A DNA stretch of 64,000 bases from Actinomycetota bacterium (GTDB taxonomy: Bacteria > Actinomycetota > Actinomycetes > S36-B12 > FW305-bin1): the NCBI GenBank assembly GCA_004297305.1, contig SCTR01000006.1, positions 70,129 through 134,128 of the forward strand, given 5' to 3'. The notes under the pieces were generated by a model. The model was not told the origin of the DNA, did no database searches, and saw nothing but the letters and a program-made list of their open reading frames with translations. The translations under genes and the position numbers were made by a program. Shown here piece after piece: positions 25,278-34,742 of this stretch (within the stretch, counting starts at the first letter, position 1; each line of letters starts with the position of its first letter).

Positions 25278-27011
25278 GTGCTGATCGCCCTACTACGACG
25301 GTTCCTGCGGCCGCACCGCCGTGACCTGCTGGCTGTCGTCGCGCTGCAATTCGTCGCGACAATGGCCGCGCTCTACCTACCGAGCTTGAACGCCAACCTC
25401 ATCGATCTCGGTGTGGCGCAAGGAGACACCGGCTACATCGTCCGCACCGGCGCGGTGATGCTCGCCATCACCCTGGTGCAGGTGGCGGCATCGATCGCCG
25501 CGGTCTACTTCGGTGCGCGAGCCGCCATGGCGTTCGGGCGCGACACCCGTGGCGCGGTGTTCGCCACCGTGGGCACCTTCTCGGCCCGCGAAGTCAGCCA
25601 CTTCGGCGCGCCGTCGCTCATCACTCGCACCACGAACGACGTCCAGCAGGTGCAGGTGCTGGTGCTGATGAGCTGCACGCTCATGGTCTCCGCGCCGATC
25701 ATGTGCGTCGGCGGGATCATCATGGCGATGCGCGAGGACCTGGGACTGTCCTGGCTCATCGCCGTGGCCGTCCCCGTCCTGGTCCTGCTGATCGGCAGCG
25801 TGATCCTGCGGATGGTGCCGCAGTTCCGGCTGATGCAGAAGCGGATCGACAACGTCAACCGCATCCTGCGCGAGCAGATCACCGGCATCCGGGTGGTCCG
25901 GGCTTTCGTCCGCGAACCGGTGGAGCGGGCGCGGTTCGCGGTCGCCAACGACGACCTCACCGTGACCGCGTTGCGGGTAGGGCGCCTGATGGCGTTGATG
26001 TTCCCCATCGTGCTGATCGTGCTGAACCTGTCCAGCGTTGCCGTGCTGTGGTTCGGCGGCCACCGTGTCGCCGACGGTGCGATGGAGATCGGGGCGCTGA
26101 CGGCATTCCTCAACTACCTCATGCAGATTCTCATGTCGATCATGATGGCGACCTTCATGCTCGTCATGATTCCGCGAGCGGCCGTCTGCGCGGAACGACT
26201 GGGTGACGTGCTGAGGACCACCACCTCGGTCGTCATCGCGGACCGGCCGGTGACGACGGTGCCGGAGCGAGCCACCGTCGAGTTCCGGGACGCCGCCTTC
26301 GGCTACCCCGGTGCCGCGGAGCCGGTGGTCCGCGACCTGCGGTTCCGGGCGACGGCGGGCACGACCACCGCGATCGTCGGCAGCACCGGCGCAGGCAAGA
26401 CCACACTGCTCTCGCTGATCCCGCGGCTCGTCGACGTCACCGCCGGCGCCGTCCTCGTCGACGGTGTCGACGTCCGCGAGCTGGATCCAGCGGCGCTGTA
26501 CTCCCGCATCGGCCTGGTGCCGCAGCGGGCCTACTTGTTCACCGGCACGATCGCCTCGAATCTGCGGTACGGCAGGCTCGCGGCGACCGACGAGGAACTG
26601 TGGGACGCCCTGCGGATCGCGCAGGCCGACGACTTCGTCGCCCAGTTGGCCGACGGCCTGCAGGCCCCCGTCGCCCAAGGTGGGACGAACTTCTCCGGCG
26701 GCCAGCGACAACGACTGGCCATCGCCCGCGCCATCGTCCGCCGACCGGAGATCTACCTGTTCGACGACTCGTTCTCCGCGCTCGACCTGGCGACCGACGC
26801 GCGGCTACGAGCCGCGCTGCGCCCCGTCACGTCGCAGTCCGCGGTCATCGTGGTGGCCCAGCGGATCTCCACGATCCGGGACGCCGATCAGATCATCGTG
26901 CTGTCCGACGGGGTCATCGTCGGGTCCGGTACGCACGACGAACTCGTCGCGACGTGTCCGACGTACGACGAGATCGTCACCTCACAGCTTCCCGCGGAGG
27001 CGTCGGCATGA
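25278..27011 (+). CDS. ABC exporter half-transporter, subunit 1 (degenerate Walker B)
   Basis: A 577-residue type IV (multidrug-type) half-transporter with six membrane helices in residues 15-300 followed by the ATPase domain. It has Walker [11 protein letters not shown]-loop [13 protein letters not shown] and a normal signature [16 protein letters not shown]. In Walker B ([11 protein letters not shown]) the catalytic Glu is replaced by Asp. This is the pattern of the non-catalytic site in heterodimeric exporters. GTG 25278 lies 19 nt after the tetR stop; its stop overlaps the partner gene (ATGA). Confidence 0.93.
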   Translation: MLIALLRRFLRPHRRDLLAVVALQFVATMAALYLPSLNANLIDLGVAQGDTGYIVRTGAVMLAITLVQVAASIAAVYFGARAAMAFGRDTRGAVFATVGTFSAREVSHFGAPSLITRTTNDVQQVQVLVLMSCTLMVSAPIMCVGGIIMAMREDLGLSWLIAVAVPVLVLLIGSVILRMVPQFRLMQKRIDNVNRILREQITGIRVVRAFVREPVERARFAVANDDLTVTALRVGRLMALMFPIVLIVLNLSSVAVLWFGGHRVADGAMEIGALTAFLNYLMQILMSIMMATFMLVMIPRAAVCAERLGDVLRTTTSVVIADRPVTTVPERATVEFRDAAFGYPGAAEPVVRDLRFRATAGTTTAIVGSTGAGKTTLLSLIPRLVDVTAGAVLVDGVDVRELDPAALYSRIGLVPQRAYLFTGTIASNLRYGRLAATDEELWDALRIAQADDFVAQLADGLQAPVAQGGTNFSGGQRQRLAIARAIVRRPEIYLFDDSFSALDLATDARLRAALRPVTSQSAVIVVAQRISTIRDADQIIVLSDGVIVGSGTHDELVATCPTYDEIVTSQLPAEASA

Positions 27012-29002
27012 GCGACACCAGACCGCAGCGGAGTCCGGCTGGCCCGGCCACGACCACCGCGCCGAGCGGACCGCCGGCCCGGGGACCCGCGGCGGCGATG
27101 TTCGCCGGCATGCCGGCGGAGAAGGCGCTGGAATTCGGTCCGTCGGCTCGCCGGCTGCTGCGCCGGATGTCCCCGGACCGCCTTCTCGTCCTCGTCGTGC
27201 TGGCGGCCACCGTCGTCAGCGTCGCGCTCAACGTCATCGGGCCGAAGCTGTTGGGCGACGCGACGAACCTCATCTTCGCGGGCGTGGTCGGCCAGCAGTT
27301 CCCCGCCGGTGCGACCCGTGACCAGGTCATCGACCAGGTAGCCGCCAACGGCGACAACGGCCTGGCCAGCATGCTCGGCGGGGTCGCGTTCACCCCCGGC
27401 CAGGGCGTCGACTTCACCGCGGTAGCCCATGTCCTGGCGCTGGCGGCCGTGCTCTACGCGCTGGCCTCGGTGTTCCAATGGCTGCAGGCCTTCGTGCTCA
27501 ACGGGATCGTGCAACGGACGGTCCGCCAGCTGCGCGACGACGTCGAGGCGAAACTGCACCGGCTCCCGCTGTCCTACTTCGATTCCCGGAGCCGCGGCGA
27601 GGTCCTGAGCCGGGTGACCAACGACATCGACAACGTCGGACAGAGCCTGCAGCAGAGCATGAGCCAGCTGCTGACGTCCGTCCTCACCGTGATCGGCGTC
27701 CTGACGGCGATGCTGCTCATCTCGCCGCTACTGGCGATCGTCGCCGTCGTGATGATTCCGCTGTCGATCGTGCTCACCCGAGCCATCGCCAAGCGCTCCC
27801 AACCCCTGTTCGTCGCCCAGTGGTCACACACCGGCCGGCTCAACGGCCACATCGAGGAGACCTACACCGGACATGCCCTGGTGAAGGTGTTCGGCCACCA
27901 GGGCGATGCCGAGGCCGAGTTCGACGCCCGCAACGGCGAGCTCTACCGCACCAGCTTCGGGGCGCAGTTCCTCAGCGGCGTGATCATGCCGACGATGATG
28001 TTCCTGGGAAATCTGACCTACGTGCTGATCGCCGTGGTCGGCGGCCTGCAGGTGGCGAGCGGATCGATGAGTCTGGGCTCGGTGCAGGCGTTCATCCAGT
28101 ACTCCCGGCAGTTCACCCAGCCGCTGACCCAGCTGGCATCGATGGCCAACATCGTGCAGTCCGGAGTGGCCTCCGCCGAGCGCGTCTTCGAGTTGCTCGA
28201 CACCGACGAGCAACGCCCGGAGGTAGACGCGGCGGGCCCGGCCGGGCCGGCGCACGGCCGCGTGGAGTTCGAGCACGTCTCCTTCCGCTACCTGCCGGAC
28301 ACGCCGCTCATCGACGATCTGTCCCTGGTGGCAGAACCGGGCCACACTGTCGCGATCGTCGGTCCGACCGGTGCCGGCAAGACCACCCTGGTCAACCTCG
28401 TGATGCGGTTCTACGAGCTGGACGCTGGCCGGATCACGCTGGACGGCCGCGATATCGCGCTGATCCCGCGCGACGAGTTGCGGAAGAACATCGGCATGGT
28501 GCTGCAGGACACCTGGCTGTTCCACGGAACCATCGAAGAGAACATCCGCTACGGCCGACCGAGCGCGACCGCCGAGGAGGTCCGCGCGGCAGCGCGCGCC
28601 ACGTTCGTCGACCGCTTCGTGCAGACACTGCCCGACGGCTACGCCACGGTGATCGATGAAGAGGGCGGCAACGTCAGCGCCGGCGAACGACAACTCATCA
28701 CGATCGCCCGGGCGTTCCTGGCCGCGCCGAGCCTGCTGATCCTGGACGAGGCGACCAGTTCGGTGGACACGCGGACCGAAGCCCTACTGCAGCGGGCGAT
28801 GTCAGCGTTGCGAACCGACCGGACGAGTTTCGTCATCGCCCATCGGCTGTCGACCATCCGCGACGCCGACCTGATCCTGGTGATGGCCGACGGCCGGATC
28901 GTGGAGCAAGGCAGCCACGGACAGCTGCTCGAGCAGAACGGGACGTACGCCGCGCTCTACGAAGCCCAGTTCGCCGGCGCGACGGCGGCGGCCGACGCCT
29001 GA
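27008..29002 (+). CDS. ABC exporter half-transporter, subunit 2 (catalytic Glu present)
   Basis: A 664-residue partner of the preceding gene. A 45-residue N-terminal extension leads into six membrane helices; a periplasmic-facing insertion (residues about 85-130) separates the first two. The ATPase domain has Walker [10 protein letters not shown], Walker [13 protein letters not shown] with the catalytic Glu, but an altered signature [15 protein letters not shown]. Together with subunit 1 this gives one competent and one degenerate ATP site, as in TM287/288 or BmrCD-type drug exporters. ATG 27008 overlaps the previous stop. Confidence 0.94.
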   Translation: MSDTRPQRSPAGPATTTAPSGPPARGPAAAMFAGMPAEKALEFGPSARRLLRRMSPDRLLVLVVLAATVVSVALNVIGPKLLGDATNLIFAGVVGQQFPAGATRDQVIDQVAANGDNGLASMLGGVAFTPGQGVDFTAVAHVLALAAVLYALASVFQWLQAFVLNGIVQRTVRQLRDDVEAKLHRLPLSYFDSRSRGEVLSRVTNDIDNVGQSLQQSMSQLLTSVLTVIGVLTAMLLISPLLAIVAVVMIPLSIVLTRAIAKRSQPLFVAQWSHTGRLNGHIEETYTGHALVKVFGHQGDAEAEFDARNGELYRTSFGAQFLSGVIMPTMMFLGNLTYVLIAVVGGLQVASGSMSLGSVQAFIQYSRQFTQPLTQLASMANIVQSGVASAERVFELLDTDEQRPEVDAAGPAGPAHGRVEFEHVSFRYLPDTPLIDDLSLVAEPGHTVAIVGPTGAGKTTLVNLVMRFYELDAGRITLDGRDIALIPRDELRKNIGMVLQDTWLFHGTIEENIRYGRPSATAEEVRAAARATFVDRFVQTLPDGYATVIDEEGGNVSAGERQLITIARAFLAAPSLLILDEATSSVDTRTEALLQRAMSALRTDRTSFVIAHRLSTIRDADLILVMADGRIVEQGSHGQLLEQNGTYAALYEAQFAGATAAADA

Positions 29003-29072
29003 CCCCGTCGGTCACGCCGGCGCCCCGGCTGCTGTGAGAACAGGGCCGGCGGGGTCCCGTGACCGCCGTCGG

Positions 29073-29912
29073 TCAGGTGGTGAAGGGCGGTTCGACCCGG
29101 CCGGGAAACACGTCGGGCAGGTCGGCCGGGACCGTGCCGGTGAAGGCCGCGTCACGCCGGTCGAAGAAGGACGCCACCCCCTCCGTCGAGTCCGGGCTCA
29201 GGCCCCGCAGGTACATCGCTCTGGACTCGACGATGTTCGCCGCCATGGGATGCGGCTCGCCGAGCATGCGCCACACCATCTGGCGGTTGAGCGCCACCGA
29301 GACAGGAGACGCCTGCTTGATCTGCGCAGCCAGGGAATACGCCGCCGGCAACAACTCCTCGGGCGGGTGAACCGCGCTCACCAGGCCGGTGCGCAACGCT
29401 TCGGCGGCATCGAAGACCCGGCCGGTGAATGACCATTCCAGCGCCTGCGACACCCCGACGACGCGCGGCAGGAACCAGGTCGAGCAGCTCTCCAACACGA
29501 TGCCGCGCTGGGCGAAGACGAAGCCGAAGCGCGCCCGGTCCGACGCGAGCCGGATATCCATGGGAAGCGTCATCGTGACGCCGATGCCGACCGCGGCGCC
29601 GTTGATGGCGGCGATCACCGGCTTCGTACAGTTGAAGATCCGGACCGCCAGTTCGCCACCGGAGTCCCGCAGCCGGTCAGCCTCGGGTTCGTCCAGTCGA
29701 GCGAACGTCTGTGGCCCCGGGCTCAGATCCATCCCCGCACAGAACGCCTTGCCGGATCCGGTGACGACGACGACCCGGACGTCGTCGTCGGCGTCAGCAC
29801 GGTCGAAGGCGGCCATCAGCGCGTCCTTGAGCGCGATGTTGTACGTGTTGAGCTCGGCGGCCCGATCCAGGGTGATGGTCGCCACCTGGTCGGCCACGTC
29901 GTAAGCGATCAT
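29073..29912 (-). CDS. Enoyl-CoA hydratase / isomerase family protein
   Basis: A 279-residue crotonase-fold protein. The oxyanion-hole segments are KAFCAGMDLSPG and INGAAVGIGVTMTLPMDIRL; a glutamate follows in QRGIVLESCSTW, at the position of one catalytic residue, while the other usual Glu is not obvious. Such proteins act in fatty-acid or aromatic acyl-CoA breakdown. It stands alone, convergent with the exporter operon, so its pathway is unclear. Confidence 0.88.
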   Translation of the reverse strand: MIAYDVADQVATITLDRAAELNTYNIALKDALMAAFDRADADDDVRVVVVTGSGKAFCAGMDLSPGPQTFARLDEPEADRLRDSGGELAVRIFNCTKPVIAAINGAAVGIGVTMTLPMDIRLASDRARFGFVFAQRGIVLESCSTWFLPRVVGVSQALEWSFTGRVFDAAEALRTGLVSAVHPPEELLPAAYSLAAQIKQASPVSVALNRQMVWRMLGEPHPMAANIVESRAMYLRGLSPDSTEGVASFFDRRDAAFTGTVPADLPDVFPGRVEPPFTT

Positions 29913-30014
29913 CCGGCCACCCTGCCGCGCCCGGGGCCCGATGTCACGTCACCGGCAGTCAGGGCGACGCCGTCGTCCCGACTCCGCACCGCGTTCGCTG
30001 ACCGGATGGCGTGC

Positions 30015-30039
30015 GTGTAGGCCTGACCTGGCCGGGTAG
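30015..30039 (+). promoter_or_regulatory. Candidate stress-sigma-factor promoter for the CsbD gene
   Basis: GTGT at 30015-30018 and GGGTAG at 30034-30039, 15 bp apart, close to the GTTT-N15-GGGTAT consensus of actinobacterial SigB/SigF-type factors. It lies about 80 nt upstream of the csbD-like start. CsbD genes are SigB-controlled in Bacillus, which supports the reading. Confidence 0.5.
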
Positions 30040-30120
30040 GACCGCCGCGCCGCCGGAAGGCGGCGCAACGCACGGCTACGAGTCAGCGCCGTGCAGCCGT
30101 CCACCGAGGAGGTTCGTGCC

Positions 30121-30294
30121 GTGAGTGGCATCGACAAGCTGAAGAACGCCGCCGAAGACGCCGTCGGCAAGGTCAAGGAGGTCGTCGGCGACAAGACCGA
30201 CAACCACGACCTGGAGGCCGAGGGGAAGACCGACCAGACGAAGGCCGACCTGAAGGATGCTGGCGAGAAGGTGAAGGACGCCTTCAAGCACTGA
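30121..30294 (+). CDS. CsbD-like general stress protein
   Basis: A 57-residue, very hydrophilic helical protein. The CsbD pattern is plain: DKLKNAAEDAVGKVKEVVGD, followed by Lys/Asp-rich repeats DQTKADLKDAGEKVKDAFKH. These abundant small proteins are induced in general stress; the molecular role is unknown. GTG 30121 has GAGGAGG eight bases upstream. A stress-type promoter lies upstream and a strong hairpin downstream, so it is probably monocistronic. Confidence 0.9.
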   Translation: MSGIDKLKNAAEDAVGKVKEVVGDKTDNHDLEAEGKTDQTKADLKDAGEKVKDAFKH

Positions 30295-30355
30295 ACAGCC
30301 GCCATGCACGAACGGCCACGTACTGAACGGCAGTGCGATGAGCCGAACCGACTAG

Positions 30356-30394
30356 CCGCCGGCACCGCGCTCTCACGGGCGACGGTGCCGGCGG
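30356..30394 (+). terminator. Rho-independent-like hairpin after the CsbD gene
   Basis: A perfect 12-bp stem, CCGCCGGCACCG (30356-30367) with 30383-30394, loop 15 nt, about 60 nt after the stop. The right arm is followed by TTCGTC rather than a T-run, as is common in GC-rich actinobacteria. The rest of 30295-30483 shows no gene. Confidence 0.7.
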
Positions 30395-30483
30395 TTCGTC
30401 ATGTCAGCTGCGCCGACAGCTGCGCACCGGACAGCGCCGAAGCCAACATTGGTCGCCCCGGTGACGAACTCAAGAGCGAGCCG

Positions 30484-31134
30484 TCAGTAGCCGACGGTGA
30501 AGCGCTGCCGCGAATGCCGCTGCTGTTCCACCTCGTCGATGATGGCGACGGCATAGTCGGGTACCGAAATCGCGCTCTTGCCGTCGGCGCCGACCAGCAG
30601 GGCGTCCCCACCGACCCGGAAGTTCGCGGTTCGCTCGCCTGGCCCGAACCCGGGAGATGGGCTGAGGTAGGCCCAGTCCACGTCCTGCACCGTGCGCAGG
30701 TAGTCCAGTTCGGCGACGTGGCCGCCGGCCCATTCGCGGAACTGTTCCGGGATGCCGCCGCTGTCCAGCAGGCTCACGCCGGGCGCCACTTCGAGGCTGC
30801 CCGCGCCACCGACCACGATCAATCGCGGCGCGGCATCACCGAGTTCCCGAAGCGCGGCCACCAACGACTTCGCGGCGGCCAGAAACGCTGCCGGCTCCTG
30901 CTGGGCGCCGTGGGGCGCCTTGTAGGCGCTGATCACCACATCGGCGCCCGCGGCGAACGAGCGAACCGCCTCGGAATCCAAGACGTCGGCGGTCACGCTG
31001 CTGACGCCCGCCGGCGCGTCGAATGGCGCGATCCCGCGGGTCACCGCGGTCACGTCGTGACCGCGCGCCACGGCCTCGGACAAGATCGCCCCGCCGACGT
31101 TGCCGCTCGCCCCTACCAGAACGATCTTGCTCAC
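30484..31134 (-). CDS. NAD(P)-binding atypical SDR / NmrA-like reductase
   Basis: A 216-residue Rossmann protein beginning MSKIVLVGASGNVGGAI, the GxxGxxG dinucleotide motif. Later parts are VTADVLDSEAV, PRLIVVGGAGSLEVAPG and TVQDVDWAYLSPSPGFGPG, typical of the NAD(P)H-binding YwnB/NmrA-like group. These act as reductases or redox sensors; no substrate can be read from the sequence. It stands alone, tail-to-tail with the CsbD gene. Confidence 0.85.
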   Translation of the reverse strand: MSKIVLVGASGNVGGAILSEAVARGHDVTAVTRGIAPFDAPAGVSSVTADVLDSEAVRSFAAGADVVISAYKAPHGAQQEPAAFLAAAKSLVAALRELGDAAPRLIVVGGAGSLEVAPGVSLLDSGGIPEQFREWAGGHVAELDYLRTVQDVDWAYLSPSPGFGPGERTANFRVGGDALLVGADGKSAISVPDYAVAIIDEVEQQRHSRQRFTVGY

Positions 31135-31297
31135 AGCGACCCCTTCGTCCGACTGCTCGTGTTGGCCCCCCGGCAGCAGGCATCCTAGTCACGGAAGCGG
31201 TCCGCTCCGGCGCGGGCCCCTTGGCCGATGACGACCGACGCCGCTGTTCGGCAGGTCAGCCGGGCCGCCCTCGCAATCACCCGCCGCGCGGCGCGTG

Positions 31298-32055
31298 TCA
31301 GACCAACACCGCCCCGCCCGCCACGTCCACGACGATGCCGCTGACCCAGGCCGCAGCGTCCGAGGCCAGGAACACCGCGGCGGCCGCGACGTCGTCCGGG
31401 GTGCCGAGCCGGCGTAACGGGTGTTCGTCGGCCAGTCGCCGCTGCAACTGACCGGGGATCTTGCGCAGATTCGCCTCGGTCAGGATCGTGGCGGGCGCGA
31501 TGCAGTTTGCCCGGATGCCGTAACGACCCGCCTGTGCCGCCAGGTCCTTGGTCAGCAACTCGATACCCGCCTTGGCCGCCGCGTACGCAAGAGGAGACCC
31601 CGAATTCGGCCGGCGGGCCGCCGACGACGAGACGGTGACGATCGACCCATGACCGCGAGCCTTCATACCGGGCAGGAATGCCTTGATAGTGAGGAACGTC
31701 GCCGTCAGGTTCGCCTCGACCGAGTCGCGCCACCCTCGCTCGGGATGTCCTCCAACGACATCGGCGGTATCGGGCTGCCGCCGGCATTGGCAACGAGCAC
31801 GTCCACGACGTCGAACCGTCGTTCGATCCGATCGCGCATCGCTTCGACCTGTTCGCCGTCGGTGAGATCGGCGACGACCACCATGGCGTCACCGCCCGCG
31901 TCGGCGATCCTCGCTCGGACCCGCTCGAGGGCCTCCCGATCGCGACCGTGCAGCACCAGGTGCGCTCCCTCCTCGGTGAACCGCAGCGCGATAGCCGTAC
32001 CGATGCCACGAGAACTTCCGGTGACCACGGCGACTCGACCTGCCAGGGCATTCAT
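31298..32055 (-). pseudogene. Short-chain dehydrogenase broken by one frameshift
   Basis: An SDR of about 252 residues split in two frames. The N-terminal part starts at ATG 32055 (GRVAVVTGSSRGIGTAIAL, then VLVANAGGSP, and MSLEDI) and would run to a premature stop at 31705. The C-terminal part continues in another frame (W-R-D-S-V-E-A-N-L, then GSIVTVSSSAARR with catalytic Ser, LAYAAAKAG with catalytic Tyr and Lys, and SGIVVDVAGG) to 31298. The shift is one base near 31729-31740, in a CGAGGG context. All active residues survive, so the break is either recent or a sequencing error. Its ATG overlaps the stop of the upstream gene. Confidence 0.85.
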
Positions 32056-32486
32056 CGACCATGTCCCGGCAGCCGGTCCAGCGAGCGGATCAGGAAGACC
32101 GGATGGTCAGCGGGATCCGGCAACGCGTGGAAGGTCCGTTCGACGGTCGGGCGTTTGCCGAACTCTCGCCGATATGCCGACAGCAGCGGCGGCCGTTCGC
32201 CAACCGGTATCTCCACCACGCTGAATTGCTGGGTTCGGCCGCTCCGCGTCAATTGGCCGCGCCCGGCGGCGCGCAGGTTCCGTGACCACTCGGTGTCGCC
32301 GTACGCCGCGACCAGGTACTCCTGGCCGTCGTATCGCAGTACTGCCACCGATACCGACTGCCGCTGCCCCGAGGTACGGCGCACCACGGACAGCCGGCCA
32401 ACGATCGACGGACGAAACAGCCGCGCCAGCCGACTGCCGACGACCCGAGCTGCCCACGGCGGTCGCACGTACCGTCGGGTGCTCAT
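32052..32486 (-). CDS. Deazaflavin (F420)-dependent nitroreductase-family protein
   Basis: A 144-residue split beta-barrel protein of the Ddn/DUF385 type. Features: RLARLFRPSIVGRLSVVRRTSG at the N-terminus, VAVLRYDGQEYLVAAYGDTEWSRNLRAA (the conserved W-x-x-N-L motif that contacts F420), and a C-terminal PVFLI. Members reduce quinones or nitro compounds with F420H2. ATG 32486 overlaps the upstream stop, and its own stop overlaps the SDR start, so three genes are cotranslated under the divergent MarR. Confidence 0.85.
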   Translation of the reverse strand: MSTRRYVRPPWAARVVGSRLARLFRPSIVGRLSVVRRTSGQRQSVSVAVLRYDGQEYLVAAYGDTEWSRNLRAAGRGQLTRSGRTQQFSVVEIPVGERPPLLSAYRREFGKRPTVERTFHALPDPADHPVFLIRSLDRLPGHGR

Positions 32487-33214
32487 GCCGTCCGCATGGT
32501 TCCGGCCGCACCGGTCGCCGCCGTACCACCCGGGGCGACCCGGCCGACGAGCCGGCGCGACCGCTGGTGCGGCAACAGCAGGCCGGCCACCACGAGCCAT
32601 CCCAGCGCCGGGAAACGGGCGATCGGCACCGCGACGGCCAGTTCCGGCCAGATCAGAACGACAGTGACCAGTTCGCAGCCGATCGCGATGACGAGCCCAG
32701 CGAATGCCACGGCACGGGGCAGTAGCCCGAGGATCAGCGCGGGTACGGCGATACCCGCGAGCAGCAGGCCGACGAACACCACGCTCGCCGGTCCCCCGGT
32801 GAGGAAGCTCAGGTCGTGTAGTGACCGGAGCAGCGCCGGATCGCCGGCGACGGCGGGTCGAGACAACGTCCACTGCACGAGGCCGGACAGGCTCAACGAG
32901 CCGGCCGACAACAGCCCGCCTGCCAAGGCGATGGTGGCCCCGGGCGCGGTCACGCCGAGCTGGCGCAGCCGCGCAGCGGCGGTCGCGGCATAGACCGCCA
33001 GCGGGACCGCCGCGCCGAAAACCAGGACGCCGCTGGCCTTGATGGCGTCGGGTTGCGCGGCGACATACGCGGTGATCGCTGCTGGATCGTCGAAGGGCGA
33101 GGGCAGGACTCCGCCCAGCACAGCGCTGACCACTATGCCGCCGACGAACAGCCCGGCCGAAACCCCCGCCAGCAGCCCCAGCGGCGGGCCGCTCTGCGCT
33201 CCCGGACGCGACAT
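32483..33214 (-). CDS. Multi-pass membrane protein of unknown function (MarR-divergent operon)
   Basis: A 243-residue integral membrane protein with about six to seven hydrophobic helices, e.g. GLLAGVSAGLFVGGIVVSAVL and VLVFGAAVPLAVYAATAA, and a basic C-terminus. I do not recognise a named family; DUF4386-like proteins have a similar plan. ATG 33214 is the first gene of a three-gene leftward operon (membrane protein, F420-type reductase, SDR) with overlapping stop and start codons. Confidence 0.75.
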   Translation of the reverse strand: MSRPGAQSGPPLGLLAGVSAGLFVGGIVVSAVLGGVLPSPFDDPAAITAYVAAQPDAIKASGVLVFGAAVPLAVYAATAAARLRQLGVTAPGATIALAGGLLSAGSLSLSGLVQWTLSRPAVAGDPALLRSLHDLSFLTGGPASVVFVGLLLAGIAVPALILGLLPRAVAFAGLVIAIGCELVTVVLIWPELAVAVPIARFPALGWLVVAGLLLPHQRSRRLVGRVAPGGTAATGAAGTMRTA

Positions 33215-33241
33215 GCGCTGCCTAAATATATGTGCTGACGA

Positions 33242-33262
33242 ATCGTTCATAGTCTGAACGAT
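33242..33262. promoter_or_regulatory. MarR operator in the divergent intergenic region
   Basis: Perfect inverted repeat ATCGTTCA-TAGTC-TGAACGAT, 8-bp arms with a 5-nt spacer, located in the 72-bp gap between the leftward membrane-protein operon and marR. The gap is AT-rich (AAATATATG just left of it), giving room for divergent promoters. Size and spacing suit a MarR dimer. Confidence 0.85.
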
Positions 33263-33286
33263 ATAGCGCCTGTATGATCTGCGCAA

Positions 33287-33799
33287 ATGACTCCGCCCGC
33301 CGCTTCCCGCCGCCAATCCGGGCCCGGGCAACTCGCCTTCCTGCTCGCCCAGCTCGGCGGTCTTGCGGCGATGAGATTCGCCGAACGGCTCGCCCCTCTC
33401 GGCTTGTCGCCGCCGCAGGCCGGCCTGCTGCGGGCGATCGACGGCGATGCCGGCCGGTCGCAGCAGGCCGTGGCCGCCCAACTGGGATTGCTGCCGAGTC
33501 GACTCGTCGCGCTGATCGACGAACTCGAGCGAGACGGGCTCGTCGAGCGCCGACAGAACCCGGCCGATCGCCGTCACCACGCGCTCTACCTGACCGCCGA
33601 CGGCGAGCAGCGGCTCCGTGACATCGGACGAGTCGCCACTGAACACGGAGCGGACTACTTCGCCTCCCTCGACGATCATGAGCGGACCGCGCTTGCCGAA
33701 CTGCTCGGCAAACTTGCCACCCAGCACGGCTTGGCACCCGGTGTTCATCCGGCGTACCGCATGCTCGGGGCCGACAGCCAGGCCGGGCGGGTGGAGTGA
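33287..33799 (+). CDS. MarR-family transcriptional regulator
   Basis: A 170-residue winged-helix regulator. The core matches the family: LAPLGLSPPQAGLLRAIDG, SQQAVAAQLGLLPSRLVALIDELERDGLVERRQNPADRRHHALYLT (recognition helix and wing with the DRR signature). It is divergent from the membrane-protein/F420-reductase/SDR operon, with a clear operator between them, so it probably represses both until a phenolic or oxidant ligand appears. The SDR gene 33850 follows on the same strand. Confidence 0.92.
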   Translation: MTPPAASRRQSGPGQLAFLLAQLGGLAAMRFAERLAPLGLSPPQAGLLRAIDGDAGRSQQAVAAQLGLLPSRLVALIDELERDGLVERRQNPADRRHHALYLTADGEQRLRDIGRVATEHGADYFASLDDHERTALAELLGKLATQHGLAPGVHPAYRMLGADSQAGRVE

Positions 33800-33849
33800 C
33801 CCGCCCATAACCCGGTGCGCCACATCAGTTCGCTCGAGAGGAAACATCG

Positions 33850-34656
33850 ATGGACTTGCAACTCGACGGCAGGGTGGCGCTCGTCACCGGCGGCAGCCGG
33901 GGAATCGGCCTGGCGATCGCGCGCACGCTGCTGGCCGAGGGCGCCACGGTCGCCGTGCTCGCTCGTGACCGACAGCGACTCGCCGCGGCGCGCGACGAGC
34001 TGGCTGCCACGGCGGGCAGCTCGGTCACCGTTGCCGCCGTAGCAGCGGACACCACGGACGACGCCGCCGTACGGGCCGCGGTCGACCGGGTCACCGCCGA
34101 ACTCGGAACCGTCCAGGTCCTGGTCAATGCCGCCGCGACGCCGGGCGGAAGTGCTCCCGGCACACCGCCGACCGGGGTAAGCGACGCCGACCTGTTGGCG
34201 GAACTCGACACCAAGGTCGTGGGCTACCTGCGCACCGCGCGCGCGGTAGCGCCCGGGATGATCGAACGCGGCTGGGGCCGCATCATCAATATCGGCGGCC
34301 TGGCCGCCCGCACCACCGGCACGCTCAGCGCGACGGTACGCAACGTCGGGGTGCACGCGGTGTCCAAGAGCCTCGCCGACGAACTGGGGCCGGCCGGCAT
34401 CAACGTCACGACGGTCCACCCCGGAGCCACCGTCACCGAACGACTGCCCGAACTCATCCGGGCCCGAGCCGCCGCGAGCGGAATCGACGAGGCCGACGTC
34501 GCCCGCCGCATGGCTGCGGGATCGGCCATCGGCCGGTTGGTGACCGCCGACGAGATCGCCTGGGTCGTCGCCTTTCTGGCGTCCCCGCGCAGCGTGGCGA
34601 TCAACGGCGATGCGGTGGTCGTGGGCGGTGGGTCTCCCGGCGGGGTGTACTACTGA
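33850..34656 (+). CDS. SDR-family protein lacking the usual catalytic tyrosine
   Basis: A 268-residue Rossmann protein with VALVTGGSRGIGLAIAR and NVLVNAA-like LVNAAAT. In the active-site region the serine block is INIGGLAARTTG, and the expected Tyr-x-x-x-Lys reads HAVSK, so the Tyr is replaced by His while Lys is kept. This RNVGV...K variant occurs in a subgroup of SDRs. The end, AINGDAVVVGGGSPGGVYY, is typical. Whether it is an enzyme or a binding protein is open. It is followed closely by a SnoaL-like gene. Confidence 0.85.
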   Translation: MDLQLDGRVALVTGGSRGIGLAIARTLLAEGATVAVLARDRQRLAAARDELAATAGSSVTVAAVAADTTDDAAVRAAVDRVTAELGTVQVLVNAAATPGGSAPGTPPTGVSDADLLAELDTKVVGYLRTARAVAPGMIERGWGRIINIGGLAARTTGTLSATVRNVGVHAVSKSLADELGPAGINVTTVHPGATVTERLPELIRARAAASGIDEADVARRMAAGSAIGRLVTADEIAWVVAFLASPRSVAINGDAVVVGGGSPGGVYY

Positions 34657-34742
34657 CCCGACGCCGGTGACGGCCCCGAGCGGTCGACCACGCGTCCGCG
34701 ATCCCGGTACGTCGCCGGGCCATCCGTACGCCAGGAGGATCC

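Noticed and set aside
30304-31188. Plus-strand open frame opposite the NAD(P)-binding protein
   Set aside because: No ribosome site or family signature; the minus-strand gene has the GxxGxxG motif and normal length.
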